Assembly: GCA_030867875.1 (NCBI GenBank)
Contig: JAOWCC010001634.1
Coordinates: 40,319,403-40,383,402 of the forward strand
From: Actinernus sp. WN-2022
Lineage: Eukaryota > Cnidaria > Anthozoa > Actiniaria > Actinernidae
Direction: 5' to 3'
Length of the DNA: 64,000 nt
Of this stretch, positions 10,901 through 20,832 are shown one piece after another (within the stretch, counting starts at the first letter, position 1; the number at the start of each line of letters is the position of its first letter). The position numbers were made by a program, and so were the translations under genes. The notes under the pieces are model-generated. The model searched no databases. It had not been told where the DNA came from and saw only the letters and a program-made list of their open reading frames with translations.

Positions 10901-13900
10901 AAATCGACACTCAATCGAAAACCGCTCGAAGAAAAGTAATTATGTTGATGTTCCTGTAGGTATTCAAGGGCAATAGCAATGGCAATGGTACAGAATGCAG
11001 AGTACTTCCCTATCCAATTACTGTTAGGTATCTTCGCATTCATCCCATATCATGGCATGGTAGAATCTGTATGAGGATCGGTGTGTTTGGTATTTCAAAT
11101 GTCACAGGTAAGACTAAGTATAATCAATAAAATTAACGTACGCACCCACGGCTGCGCGTAACAAATAGTCCAATTCGTAGTTTTTGGCCGCCATTTTGAA
11201 AGGTAACCAAGCCTTTGGCGACATCGAGGCTGCAGTTGAGACCGCTTAGTTAGAGGCTCATACCTAGGCAGCATGGTAAACAAAATCTATCCATATTCAT
11301 AGAAAGGGGGTTTGTATCATCGCAGTGTCAACTCCAGCCTCCATGCGAGGCTAAGGCTTGATTACTTTCACGAACTACGAATTGCACCGCAATGGCGCGC
11401 CGTGACGCTTTCAGCCAATGAAATGCCACTATTTTGGTTCACCGATGACCAATATATTGTGACGTCGTAACCGCATCTTCTATGCTGCACGCAATGTTGC
11501 AGGACATATTACAGTGTGTATCAACTCCTTCTCAAATCAATGGCCGGCAAATGTTGTGCGCAATGTTGAAGTGTGTGTTCGTGCCTTAACAACATGCATT
11601 TGGTTCGCAATGATTAATCGATGTAAAGAGCCATGATACACACTGAAAAATTCAACCAAGAAGGAATTCAAAGGGAAAAAAGGAAAGAAATTATAAGATA
11701 ATGCTGTTCGATTTTAATTCACGGATGATCTGAGAGATTTGGTGTCTACATCCACCGCTTGCTCACTCGCCTACTCACTCTTCTGCTCGCTTGTTTGGTG
11801 TCTACATCCACCGCTTGCTCACTCACCTACTCACTCTTCTGCTCGCTTGTTTGGTGTCTACATCCACCGCTTGCTCACTCACCTACTCACTCTTCTGCTC
11901 GCTTGTTTGGTGTCTACATCCACCGCTTGCTCACTCACCTACTCACTCTTCTGCTCGTTTGTTTGGTGTCTACATGCACCGCTTGCTCACTCACCTACTC
12001 ACTCTTCTGCTCGTTTGTTTGGTGTCTACATGCACCGCTTGCTCACTCACCTATTCACTCTTCTGCTCGTTTGTTTGGTGTCTACATGCACCGCTTGCTC
12101 ACTCACCTACTCACTCTTCTGCTCGCTTGTTTGGTGTCTACATCCACCGCTTGCTCACTCACCTACTCACTCTTCTGCTCGCTTGTTTGGTGTCTACATG
12201 CACCGCTTGCTCACTCACCTACTCACTCTTCTGCTCGTTTGTTTGGTGTCTACATGCACCGCTTGCTCACTCACCTATTCACTCTTCTGCTCGTTTGTTT
12301 GGTGTCTACATCCACCGCTTGCTCACTCGCCTACTCACTCTTCTGCTCGCTTGTTTGGTGTCTACATCCACCGCTTGCTCACTCACCTACTCACTCTTCT
12401 GCTCGCTTGTTTGGTGTCTACATCCACCGCTTGCTCACTCGCCTACTCACTCTTCTGCTCGCTTGTTTGGTGTCTACATCCACCGCTTGCTCACTCGCCT
12501 ACTCACTCTTCTGCTCGCTTGTTTGGTGTCTACATCCACCGCTTGCTCACTCGCCTACTCACTCTTCTGCTCGCTTGTTTGGTGTCTACATTCACCGCTT
12601 GCTCACTCGCCTACTCACTCTTCTGCTCGCTTGTTTGGTGTCTACATCCACCGCTTGCTCACTCGCCTACTCACTCTTCTGCTCGCTTGTTTGGTGTCTA
12701 CATCCACCGCTTGCTCACTCGCCTACTCACTCTTCTGCTCGCTTGTTTGGTGTCTACATCCACCGCTTGCTCACTCACCTACTCACTCTTCTGCTCGCTT
12801 GTTTTCTTTAGGTAATTGTTGTAAAAGGTGAAACAACTTTTCCGACTTAAGTTACCCAGCTGCTTGAGCTTGCCTTTTCTTTTTTTGAAACTTTGTAACG
12901 CGCAAAAATTGAACCATTTAAAGATGTTTGTAAACTGTCGGTAGGTTTGTACTGAACGCGTTCCAAATACAAATGGGATATTCCAATATAATATATTTCG
13001 CACAATTTAGACAATAATTGCCGTTTCCCAAACATTTCAATAACAAAAGGTGGAACAAATTCCTTATTTTTATTCAATTCTTGACAGCAAATAAAACTTC
13101 TGCTGCAGTTTTACATTTGGTCTTGTGGTTGCAGCAGAAATGTCTGCTGCAGTTTTACATTTGCAGTTTTATATTCGCTTGCATTACATGTTTTTGTGTG
13201 TTTACAGCCGAACGTCGTCAATGTTTATGCATTTTTATGGCATGACGCATTTTATGCCCCTTTTAAAATATTTTAACATTTCATTATTTCACTTGGTAAG
13301 ATTTAACATGATTCCTTTGATTTTGCTTTATTATTCCTGTATATCTCCTTTTGCAAATTTCGTCTATAAACCCTCGTATTTTTCGAAAATCACAGCTTTG
13401 GAATATCCCATGTTGTGTAATATGGAACCGTGTTACTGATTGACAGACATTTTGCAAACATACTCACCTCTTACAAACATTTTGCATACTCAGTTTTACC
13501 GCATGCATAGTTCTTCAAAGTATGTAACTGGTTTTGCAGTGCTTATTCAACTTTATGCAAAAACAGCAACTATAACAAAGATCCAAATGTGAATTTTCTG
13601 TAATGTTTAAATAATGACTTTTAAAAATAATTTATTTCCTCTTTTAGCGATTTTTACAGTTGACACCAGCAACCAAGTGCCCCACCACACACATATTTGG
13701 TGGTGTAAGTATTGGGGAATGTTAGTAATTGTTATTAAATTACGGTGTGACCGTCTGATACTATTATAAACTAAGGTTGGGGGCAATTTTTTTATATACA
13801 ATAGTTGCCCTACGAATTTGTTTTCTTCCTTTCATCTTAAACAAAATGTTTAAAAATGCACCAAAACAGAGCGCAGGGAGGTGTTGTTCTATTCAGCTTA

Positions 13901-16900
13901 GAATTCGTCTGAATCGAGAGAAAAGAGTGTGAAATAATCCACGAGAGTGACGTCATTTACATTGTATATGTCGGTGGGTGAGCTATTTCAAGAAAAGGTT
14001 GTCTGTGCATGTTGCATTGTGCATCCAAAGACCGCGTCCGGCAAATGCAAAAAAGGTGTTGAGAAATAGTGAGTCCCTCATATTGTTATCAGTGAACTGA
14101 ATACTTATAATACGTACGCGGACTGGACTAAACAGACACATCATTAAATTAATGCCGAGTTTCTGTCTTCGAGCGCGCAATGCACCATGCACGAGACAAC
14201 CGTTTTTGAAATAGGCGTATATACCATGTAACCAGCGGAAGTGACGTCATACGCTCAACACAACGCCTTCCATGCATATTTCTACTAAAAGCGTCTTCAC
14301 GTACACAAGAAGAAAGTTATATTTATCTTTGCGAGGTTGGCTACTTTTTTATGCACACTATCTCGCGCGACGTAGTTGTCGTATTAAGTGTATGACATCA
14401 CTTACGCTGAATAATGAGAACGGCTTCCAGTAATGGCGGATAGGATTCTCCTAAACTTTTGTGGTTTAACTTAACTTATAATAGGTCGATTGACCTATTG
14501 ACACTGAAAAAGTGGCAAATCGAAGTGGTAAATTTTCGTCGTAGTGGCACTTTAAGTTCTATATTTATTTTGAATAATATTCCGTTTACTTAATAGTGCA
14601 ATTCGTAGTTCTTGACTGCCATTTTGAAAGGTAACCAAGCCTTTGGTGACGTAATAATCAAAATCATAATCACAATCTATCCAACGGTCAACTCCAGCCT
14701 CCATGCGAGGACAAGGCTTGGTTACCTTTCAAGAACTACGAATTGGACTATTCTTCTAATATTACTTGTTTATTCATGTCTAACATGTTTGCCTGTCTAC
14801 GATATTTAGGGTTGTTTTTCTGGACTCTTCTGGCATTTATTCTTCTAGCTGTGTTCTTTGTCATTATCTTGTACTATTGCCACATTCGGAAAAGGTAAGA
14901 AATAAAACACATCTGATCTCCTCACACGTTGCGCATTTGTCGCGCAAAAGCAAACATGTAGGAATCTTTATACAAGATAATGTGGTGATTATAGATATTC
15001 AAACGCTTATTTGCAACATTATTATTATTATTAATATTATTATCGTCATTGTTATTTCTATTCTTTTTATCTTTATTAATATTATTGTTTTTGTTTCTTA
15101 TTATTACGATTTGTGTTACAATGAATTATTAATATTAAATTATTATCATCATTGTTATTTCTATTCTTATTTTTATTAATATTATTATTTTTGTGTTTCT
15201 CATTATTACGATTTTTGTTACAATAAATTTGCCTTTCAAATGTCTTAATTAAATTGGAATCATATCAATTCAGATCGATGTTGAACCGTTTGGCCAAGGC
15301 TTAAGTGCCGATATCAATTCTAACTGGTTTGTCAGTTAAGGCGCGGCTGGTGGTTAGGTAGAAACGGCTTACTGACTGCTCGCTTTCCTGTACATCTTGA
15401 TATAGGATGTGGCCTCGCGAAAAGATTATCAAGGTTAAACCCACTCCCCTCCCAGTGCGCAAGCGCGATCCAGAGGCGGCCTATGCAAACGAGGCTTATG
15501 ATATGACAATCATCACTTCACGTTCCACTACCACCGTGGTCATGCCTGAAGAGGGAGAGGAAATAGAGGTAAAGCGGCACAGGACAGAGGAGTTTTGTTT
15601 CCCTTAAATGAAACGAATCAAAAACATTTGAGCGATAAAATAAGTAACAGTTGCACTGAGACAATCCCATACACGACTTTCATGATGGCCGCCTCCTAAT
15701 TTGCATATGTGATTTCCCGTTTCGGTAGTTTATCCACATGTATAGAAAATATGAACATTACCATGTGAAAGAGCATGGCGACATTAGTGAACATGTGAAA
15801 GTTGAGTGCTGTAGCTTATAAAGCAATGAAGTTACATCCAGTCGAAATTAGAGAGATTTGTATGAGAAAAACAACGGAGGCCTTTATAGCCTCGCTTTCA
15901 TATTTTTCTGCATTACAAATGCTTATAGCTCAACAGCAATTTTCCACAACTCAAAACCAAAACTCAAAACAATTACTAGTTATAATGTAATCTTTCATGT
16001 GGTAGCATTGGTTTCCCCCTACAGATTTATCTTCCAAATTATGCAAATTAGGAGCTGGCCGGAGGCGGCCATGAGCTGTTATCGCAGTTCGGCCATCTTG
16101 GATAAAACAATAGTTTTGGCCCCTGTAGCCTCGCACTGGTTGGTTTCAGAACGAGTTTACCGGACGAAAACAAAGGTTTTTATTCTCCTGGGACTCAAAA
16201 TGGCCGCCGTGCGATAAAAGCCCATTATGAACGTCGTGTATGTGCACCTTATCATACCTCTTGTTCCTGCGTGAAGAAAACTTCAAGGAGAACAATGGAA
16301 CCAGAACGAGGCCACTAGTCCTATATGCAGGCCGGTGCATCAGATCTCAGTTTCTATCTTGCTGACAGATCACACATTTTTTACTTCAGTGAACAGTAAG
16401 GGAGTCCCGTGATGGTGAATTAATGCCGACTTATAAACTAATTATGTAGTGTTAAAACACTTAAAACCGGACAAGGCAAGCAAAACAAGAGGTTTTTTTT
16501 TGTCAATTAACTATTTTCATTTCAACTCTATACATGAGCAGAAAACAAAGAGCTAGCCATGAAAATATTGGTTTTCAAACTGTTTTGGAAGAATGTACAG
16601 AACCAGGAGCTCATAACTAGGAGCGTCCATCCCACATACTAGGCCTTTGTCACAGTGTTTTTACAAGTTAGGTTATTTTTAGAATGGTTTCCCGCTATTG
16701 TCGAGTTGCAATTATTCCTAAGGGAATCAAATCACAAAAGCGTAGCATCCATGTTGTTTAGTATAACAAAAGTAGTTAATGAGGCATCTTTGTTCCGGCA
16801 CGGTGCAATCTACCAATTGACGAGGAAAATAATCTAAAAATAGCCCAACTTGTACAAACGCTGTGACAACTATATAGCAGATATGGACGCTCCTAGTTAT

Positions 16901-17271
16901 GGGCTCCTGACAGAACAGAAACCAAAACCAAATCGAGCTGTTGAAGAATTTGGAATGATCTTGATATATGTTGCTATTGATGGCTTTTTTTTAATTTGTG
17001 GAAATCTGAGAAGTTCGAAATACTTTTCTAGTCAGGAATGAAGTTTTTCTAAGACATATTTATTACATTACAGGAGGATGAAGTTCAAGAGGTTACTGCG
17101 GATTTCACGGCCGATGAAGTCGAAAATAGGCGAGGCATTATTGGGTTCTCTTTGGCTGACGAGGACGAGGAGACACAAGCCAACGATGACATCGATGTAC
17201 CAAACGGTAACGCCACAAGAGACAGACATCACACGTATGAAAACGTCGACAGGGATAACAACGCTCAGTAA
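4760..17271 (+). CDS. Gene A model: F5/8 type C (discoidin) single-pass membrane protein
   Basis: Six exons were assembled from homology and splice sites: 4760-4945, 8602-8767, 10960-11107, 14810-14894, 15406-15568 and 17074-17271. They give one complete discoidin domain (about 155 residues), a helix of about 20 hydrophobic residues and a cytoplasmic tail of about 120 residues. Intron phases agree at four of five junctions (1, 1, 2, 0). The junction 8767/10960 is out of register (phase 2 against phase 0), so a one-base lesion, unseen micro-exon or sequence error lies there. Family knowledge: such domains bind carbohydrate, lipid or protein ligands at the cell surface. The N-terminus and signal peptide were not found. 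The introns are full of transposon debris. Receptor function is an inference. Confidence 0.85.
5310..5850 (-). mobile_element. LINE 3' fragment (CR1/L2/Jockey-like pol C-terminus)
   Basis: At about 5840-5650 the minus strand encodes KARTNYGIFNIKFQGPKVWN followed by SIKENIKSSSLSKFKAELK. This is the conserved C-terminal block (RTNYG..F.GP..WN.LP..I) of CR1/L2-type LINE polymerases. The lower-coordinate part is its 3' untranslated region. It lies in an intron of gene A, antisense to it. Confidence 0.8.
5851..6289. other. Intron sequence of gene A, nothing recognised
   Basis: There are no exon-like blocks with splice sites. A GTGACGTCAC palindrome (CRE/ATF-like) lies near 6221 and a GCATGCGCAGT near 6255; both words are common in cnidarian repeats, so no regulatory role is claimed. 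Confidence 0.4.
6290..7162 (-). mobile_element. LINE 3' fragment (second family)
   Basis: Reading down the minus strand: LVLNGSNIETSDSIKILGVT (7140-7050), RPFILPHLKYCSPLLMG and LEDANYYILRSILGHAKS (6960-6840), then IKNSFTYTVSKLWNKLPTEV (6620-6560). These are successive blocks of the RT thumb/C-terminal region of CR1/L2-like LINEs. Frameshifts separate the blocks. The 3' untranslated tail runs to about 6290. Confidence 0.88.
7163..7800. other. Intron sequence of gene A, nothing recognised
   Basis: Short open frames are present without similarity or splice context. No repeat partner was found elsewhere in the window. Confidence 0.4.
7801..8209. repeat. Minisatellite, seven units of ~57 bp with alternating linkers
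   Basis: A near-invariant core of about 43 bp (starting ATACCCGACACGTGCTGATG) is repeated seven times. The linkers alternate between GGTGCGTGGAGTG and CAGTGTGATGTGGAGTG, giving a dimeric higher-order period of about 115 bp. Each unit carries CACGTG, an E-box hexamer. It lies about 390 bp upstream of the second discoidin exon. Open frames through it on the minus strand are artefacts of the repetition. Confidence 0.92.
8602..8767 (+). CDS. Gene A exon: discoidin domain, middle third
   Basis: The acceptor is TTCCTGTTCAG at 8601 and the donor G/GTAAGG at 8768. It enters in phase 1 and leaves in phase 2. It encodes KITHIATQGQF, then VTEYTIQYSPDNKTYNQYD, the ITGIATQG and Y.I.YS.D...W block of F5/8 type C domains. 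Joined to the preceding exon it reads VDLVYTSKITHIATQG without a gap. Confidence 0.92.
8890..9550 (-). mobile_element. LINE 3' fragment (third family)
   Basis: On the minus strand, 9540-9300 reads CVTVWGSTYPSNLHRIILLL and later LRFEDIYLLNLGKFMYSYQ; 9260-9110 reads RTNIRQFQGPKFYNTLSSNI. These are the WG.TYP, L...DI..L..G.FMY and GP..YN blocks of CR1/L2-like polymerases. One in-frame stop shows decay. Confidence 0.88.
9551..10959. other. Intron sequence with repetitive CpG-rich block
   Basis: From about 9700 a GC-rich stretch contains AGGACGGTGCCTACTAATG and the self-complementary CCCGCGGGTCTTCCCGCGAG. A CCGCCGCCATCTTGAAAATC block sits near 10612. These look like dispersed-repeat ends. No intact open frame or exon was found, and no second inverted end was located. 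Confidence 0.4.
10960..11107 (+). CDS. Gene A exon: discoidin domain, C-terminal third
   Basis: The acceptor is TTCCTGTAG at 10959 and the donor ACAG/GTAAGA at 11108. It leaves in phase 1. It encodes VFKGNSNGNGTECRV, PYPITVRYLRIHPISWHGR and ICMRIGVFG, the exact closing block of an F5/8 type C domain (F.GN, ARY.RI.P..WHG, .MR.E.YG). The normally invariant final cysteine is replaced (GVFGISN), matching loss of the opening cysteine. The reading phase (0) does not match the phase 2 end of the previous exon. Confidence 0.93.
11168..11387. mobile_element. TA-flanked MITE, copy 1 of 3
   Basis: The ends are GTCCAATTCGTAG and CTACGAATTGCAC, with a TA dinucleotide on the left. The body contains AAAGGTAACCAAGCCTTTGG and CCATGCGAGGCTAAGGCTTG. 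The same family occurs at 14596-14748 and 18676-18847. TA flanks suggest mobilisation by a Tc1/mariner-type transposase. Confidence 0.8.
11741..12804. repeat. Tandem array, 19 units of exactly 56 bp
   Basis: Units start at 11741 and every 56 bp to 12749 (GGTGTCTACATCCACCGCTT...CTGCTCGCTTGTTT). Variants are few: ATCCACC/ATGCACC/ATTCACC, CACC/CGCC, CTACTC/CTATTC and CGCTT/CGTTT. Units 5-6 and 9-10 share the same variant set, which suggests a block duplication. Since 56 is not a multiple of 3 and the unit has no stop in any forward frame, three overlapping open frames of about 350 codons arise; they are artefacts. The array lies in an intron of gene A. Confidence 0.97.
12805..14595. other. Intron sequence of gene A, nothing recognised
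   Basis: AT-rich. A short internal repeat around 13100-13165 (TCTGCTGCAGTTTTACATTT twice) was seen. No exon-like block with matching splice phase was found; the flanking exons join correctly without one. Confidence 0.45.
14596..14748. mobile_element. TA-flanked MITE, copy 2 of 3
   Basis: GTGCAATTCGTAG at the left and CTACGAATTGGAC at the right, with TA on both sides (14594-14595 and 14749-14750). It is the shortest copy of the family. It ends 61 bp before the transmembrane exon of gene A. Confidence 0.85.
14810..14894 (+). CDS. Gene A exon: transmembrane helix
   Basis: The acceptor is GATATTTAG at 14809 and the donor AG/GTAAGA at 14895. It enters in phase 1, matching the preceding exon, and leaves in phase 2. 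It encodes LFFWTLLAFILLAVFFVIIL followed by YYCHIRKR: a strongly hydrophobic helix and a basic stop-transfer cluster, so the tail should be cytoplasmic. It follows the discoidin domain after only a few residues (ISNVTG). Confidence 0.9.
14895..15405. repeat. Intron with duplicated TTATT-rich segment
   Basis: A segment of about 100 bp rich in ATTATTATT and containing TCATTGTTATTTCTATTC is present twice in tandem (about 15019-15135 and 15140-15235). Confidence 0.7.
15406..15568 (+). CDS. Gene A exon: cytoplasmic tail, first part
   Basis: The acceptor is TTGATATAG at 15405. It enters in phase 2, so the split AG/G codon gives Arg. The donor is GAG/GTAAAG at 15569, phase 0. It encodes MWPREKIIKVKPTPLPVRKR, then EAAYANEAYDMT and an acidic end (EEGEEIE). 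YANE fits the pYxN consensus for GRB2-type SH2 domains. If the donor is skipped, the frame ends at a stop at 15605. Confidence 0.85.
15681..16075. mobile_element. Inverted-repeat element in last intron of gene A
   Basis: CATGATGGCCGCCTCCTAAT at 15681 is the reverse complement of sequence ending near 16075 (ATGCAAATTAGGAG...GGAGGCGGCCATGA), with a short insertion in the right arm. There is no recognisable transposase. Confidence 0.55.
16604..16909. mobile_element. 306-bp MITE with 7-bp target duplication
   Basis: 27-bp terminal inverted repeats begin CAGGAGCTCATAACTAGGAG and their mirror ends at 16909. ACAGAAC flanks both sides (16597-16603 and 16910-16916). The CAGG start and 7-8 bp duplication suggest the hAT superfamily. 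It sits in the last intron of gene A. Confidence 0.88.
17074..17271 (+). CDS. Gene A last exon: cytoplasmic tail end and stop
   Basis: The acceptor is TTACATTACAG at 17073. It enters in phase 0 from the previous donor. It encodes 65 residues: EDEVQEVTADF, an acidic stretch (ADEDEETQANDDID) and a C-terminal HHTYENVDRDNNAQ, then TAA at 17269-17271. YENV is a second pYxN motif. No start codon lies in this exon in this frame, so it is easily missed. A poly(A) signal follows 7 bases after the stop. Confidence 0.88.
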   Translation, partial: EDEVQEVTADFTADEVENRRGIIGFSLADEDEETQANDDIDVPNGNATRDRHHTYENVDRDNNAQ

Positions 17272-17277
17272 ACATTG

Positions 17278-17283
17278 AATAAA
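17278..17283 (+). promoter_or_regulatory. Poly(A) signal AATAAA of gene A
   Basis: AATAAA begins 7 bases after the TAA stop of the last exon. This gives a very short 3' untranslated region if it is the one used. Confidence 0.7.
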
Positions 17284-17959
17284 GGGGCTATGTCACGGTG
17301 TTGCGCATGTCTGGTATCAATGTGGTGACTGTCCATGGGCCTTTTGCAGGATATGATCACGTGGTTGTACTGGAGGACGAATCATATCACTCGCACTTGT
17401 ACGAGATCGGTAGTGTTATTAGCAAAAGCTGTTTGTAAAATACTATTTTCCACCTCCAAATCGATTGCCGATCTCATATTTAAAACGGTGCGTGTTTGAC
17501 GGATTGTTTGCCATCCAGAAAAGCCTTTCCCATGGGATCACGAGCGCAATTCATTGGCGTTATTGAAGTGATATATCAGCACGTTGGCTACAAGCAGTTA
17601 GTCTCCTCCGTCATAGCTTGATTGAAATTAAATGGTTTGCCTTGAACACTATTCCTATTAATTATATTCATTTTGAAATCACTGGTGTTTCCTGCAATTT
17701 GATTGGTTAAAAGCAGCAGTGATTTCAGCCTAAATTGCATCATTTTGTGTCTGTTATTGCATCCTTTTGCTGAACCAATCAATGAGCAGAATTTAAGAAA
17801 CCATTTCACAGCGTAGGGATGGCGTGATCGCTCGCGCACGCTCTTAGATTTGAATTACCTTTTTCAAAGCTCTACCTGCTTGACTTTTCTAGTTTGTTGT
17901 TGTAAAAAAACAAATTTACGTTTATCGTTTGTTAAGATTTAAAAATGAATATAATTAAG
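17284..17959. other. Region downstream of gene A, no gene seen
   Basis: AT-rich sequence with scattered words (GAAATCACTGGTG, CAATTTGATTGGTT) resembling the palindrome at 17960-18102, perhaps a degraded relative. No exon or protein similarity. Confidence 0.4.
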
Positions 17960-18102
17960 TGGTAATAGAACTGAGTGGAGTGCAATTTTGGTCTGAAATC
18001 ATACTCTTGATTACAAATTGCACTCCCGCTTCGCGGTCGTGCAATTTTGTAATCACTCGTATGATTTCAGGCCAAATTGCACTCCACTCAATTCTATTAC
18101 CA
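17960..18102. mobile_element. Palindromic MITE
   Basis: GGTAATAGAACTGAGTGGAG at the left pairs with CTCCACTCAATTCTATTACC at the right. The arms run for about 65 bp to a GCTTCGCGGTCG-like turn near 18030. No coding potential. Confidence 0.88.
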
Positions 18103-18675
18103 TTATTAACAGTTTTGCATGTCAGCTTTGATTTTATCCATCGCACATACGCGTGAGATTCGTCAGTTCATATGAAAATCGCCTAAAATAAATGTGTCCG
18201 ACCCGGACAGCAACTATCAAGGTCTCTCACCATGACACAGCCCTTGTAATTCCATGCATGATCATAAAATGATTCTCGTGCAAGCGTTTGCATTGAGAAT
18301 TTTAATAATTAGTTATTTTAATCATCAGATCAACATTTTTACGTAGCGGATTCCTTTTATGATCGTAGAATTTTACTAATTTTTGCAAGCTGGTTTGATG
18401 GCGAGTTTCGCAAACAAGTAAAAATCTCACAGTAGTAGTTTAAAGACAAAAATTCTGAAACTCAATTGCAATGATGTTTTTGGTGATGGTACTTTTTCTC
18501 CAGAAAGAAAACTCAGCCTCCGTTCATTTAATCACTGATATAAGCATGCGAGGAAATTCAACTGTGCCTATAGATAGCACGAGAATCTTTGAAGAGATCA
18601 ATAATTTAAAAATAACTTTCCATATCAAAGTAATACTTTGAAAATAAATAAGTCTAAAAACGATGTTGGAGAATA

Positions 18676-18847
18676 GTCCAGTTCGTAGTTCTTGACCGCC
18701 ATCAGTTTGAAAGATAACCAAGCCTTTGGTGACACCGAGGCTCTAGTACGTTAGTGTGATAATCAAAATCTATCCATATTCATAGAAATAGGGTTTGTAT
18801 CAGTGCAGGCTCAACTTCAGCTTCCTTTCAAGACCTATTAATTGGAC
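18676..18847. mobile_element. TA-flanked MITE, copy 3 of 3
   Basis: GTCCAGTTCGTAG at the left, ATTGGAC at the right, TA on both sides. The body matches the copies at 11168 and 14596 (AACCAAGCCTTTGGTGAC, TCTATCCATATTCATAGAAA). Confidence 0.8.
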
Positions 18848-19102
18848 TACCAAAATGTCGAAGAAATCACCATACAATCGTCATCATGGACTAGTAGAAC
18901 GGCACGACTTTAGTTCACGTACGACGATGGCACATGTGAGCATGTTGTTTTTGTTTCCGCCGAAGGAGCCATCGGCTTGTGCTTATGCCGCTAGTGTGCA
19001 ATAAGAACAAGCGCTAGCGCCGCTAATGATTAATGCATTACTGCGTCTGCGTATGTTTATTGTGCTCATGTCGCTAGTGTGACCCAGGCCTTAAAGAAGA
19101 AC

Positions 19103-19250
19103 TACAGAGGGTTTGCACGTGACGTCATGGCCGCCATGTTGGTGTACCTTTAACAATAGATTCTTCGTTAGCTTCTTTTGTTAGGTACACCAACTTGGCC
19201 GCCATGCCCTTTGTCGTTTGAATCTCTGGGGATTGAGTGCAAACCCTGTA
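19103..19250. mobile_element. Hairpin MITE (TACAGGGTTTGCA ends)
   Basis: TACAGAGGGTTTGCAC at the left and GTGCAAACCCTGTA at the right. An inner pair GGCCGCCATGTTGGTGTACC / GGTACACCAACTTGGCCGCC lies inside. Non-coding. Confidence 0.8.
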
Positions 19251-19274
19251 TTAAAGGGTAATTAACTCGGTAGT

Positions 19275-19371
19275 AATAGACCAGTTTACAGTTCATGCGC
19301 AGTTGTACATATCCTTTGTTTATGTAGCGGTAGGCAGATGTGAGACAATGGCGGCCGCCAACTGGTCTATT
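19275..19371. mobile_element. 97-bp MITE (AATAGACCAG ends)
   Basis: AATAGACCAG at 19275 and its reverse complement CTGGTCTATT ending at 19371. Non-coding. Confidence 0.65.
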
Positions 19372-20151
19372 GATAAATGTGTTAAATTAAAATAGCTAGT
19401 GAAAGGCACATTATTATTTTTATTTATTCATGTACTGTATGGTATAAAAGTAAACTTTGAAATGCAACAAAGAATTTTAAAAATTGGTTTGTTATATCTA
19501 TGTTATGCATACATGTGATAATTCCTGTTGATTCTCAGAAAATGCAATAAACATTTTACATTAATAAACAAGTCATGTATATCACGCAAGTGTTGTTTTG
19601 CGTCGACTGAACAACTGCATATCAATTGCAAGCAAGTGCTGTTTTGCTTTTGCGTCGAGGTACAGCGAGCCGTTGCCGAGTCTCCCAAGCCAGTGGCTTG
19701 TGTTTAAGTTGCTGTCGAATTCCAGATTCGGATTGGAATTTAGGTTGGATTTTGTGGAGGGAGGAAAACCGGAAAACCCGGACGGATAAAAAGCAAGGGC
19801 GAGATTTGATAAACATGGACTACGGAGAAGCCTGCCAAATCTGCTTTCTAATACAATTGTTGAAGCTCTAGAATGAAGATAGAGATCTTACATATGGTTA
19901 GGGACCAAAATACCTGAGGGAGTGCTTAAATTTCCATAATTGACACTATTAAAACTAGGAAGACAAAAGTCAGTGCTCCTAAGGTTGTAACGCGTGATAT
20001 GGTGAATTGTACAGTTCTAAGATAGTATTTGGTAAGAGTTTATGCTTAATTTTATACATGAAAGTGGAAATGTCCTGGAGACGTTTGTTGTAGAGACTTC
20101 TTAGTTTGGCCCTCTTTACTGAGTAGTTCATCATGATCCACCTGACCTCTT
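19372..20151. other. Intergenic, nothing recognised
   Basis: AT-rich sequence. Short open frames around 19600-19870 have no similarity I recognise. Confidence 0.4.
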
Positions 20152-20832
20152 ACCAAACCCACTTTAAACGGCGGATACTCCACTGTCAGAGCTCCGTCGG
20201 GCTAGCCACTTCACCCATTTACTAGAAATAGAATAAACTTTCCAAAAATATAGTTTTGTTTGACATCGATGTTACCATAGCAACACAGCGTTAACGTCAT
20301 GTATTTTACATATCATCAATTTTCTCGAAATCTAGACCTAAACTTTTAAAACGACCTTGTGTCCCTTGTAGTCTAAATGTAGGCCTTCAAGACTGCAAAG
20401 TTTAAAAAGATTGTATGAGAGCGTTTTCTAAAAAAAATTGGTTGAGTATTTTCGTTTAAAAAATAAACAATTCGCCTTACTTCCTGTTTAGTCATCGAGA
20501 ACTGTGTTTTCCGGACCGATTAAAGTGATGCTTTTAGCATATGTCATACCTGTAACATAGGACTACTTCCCATGAAAATGTCATTCCATTTGCTTTATTC
20601 GATTTCGGTTTATGGAATCATAAGTAATGTCATAAATATGCTCATTTTACTTAAAATAGTAACGTATTTGCTAAGGAAGCTGTAATTCGAAAACTATAGT
20701 CGATAAATATTTGTTTCAATCTTTTCACCTGAAATTCAACATGTACTACCCTGTCTCTGTACATTTCAAGAGCATTGAATCATTTTAAGGGCGCGGAATA
20801 AAAACATAGGGAACTTTTACATTCATCCAAGT

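Noticed and set aside
11739..12831. Three overlapping open frames of about 350 codons
   Set aside because: They are the same 56-bp repeat read in three frames. No codon-level signal beyond the repeat and no splice or start context.
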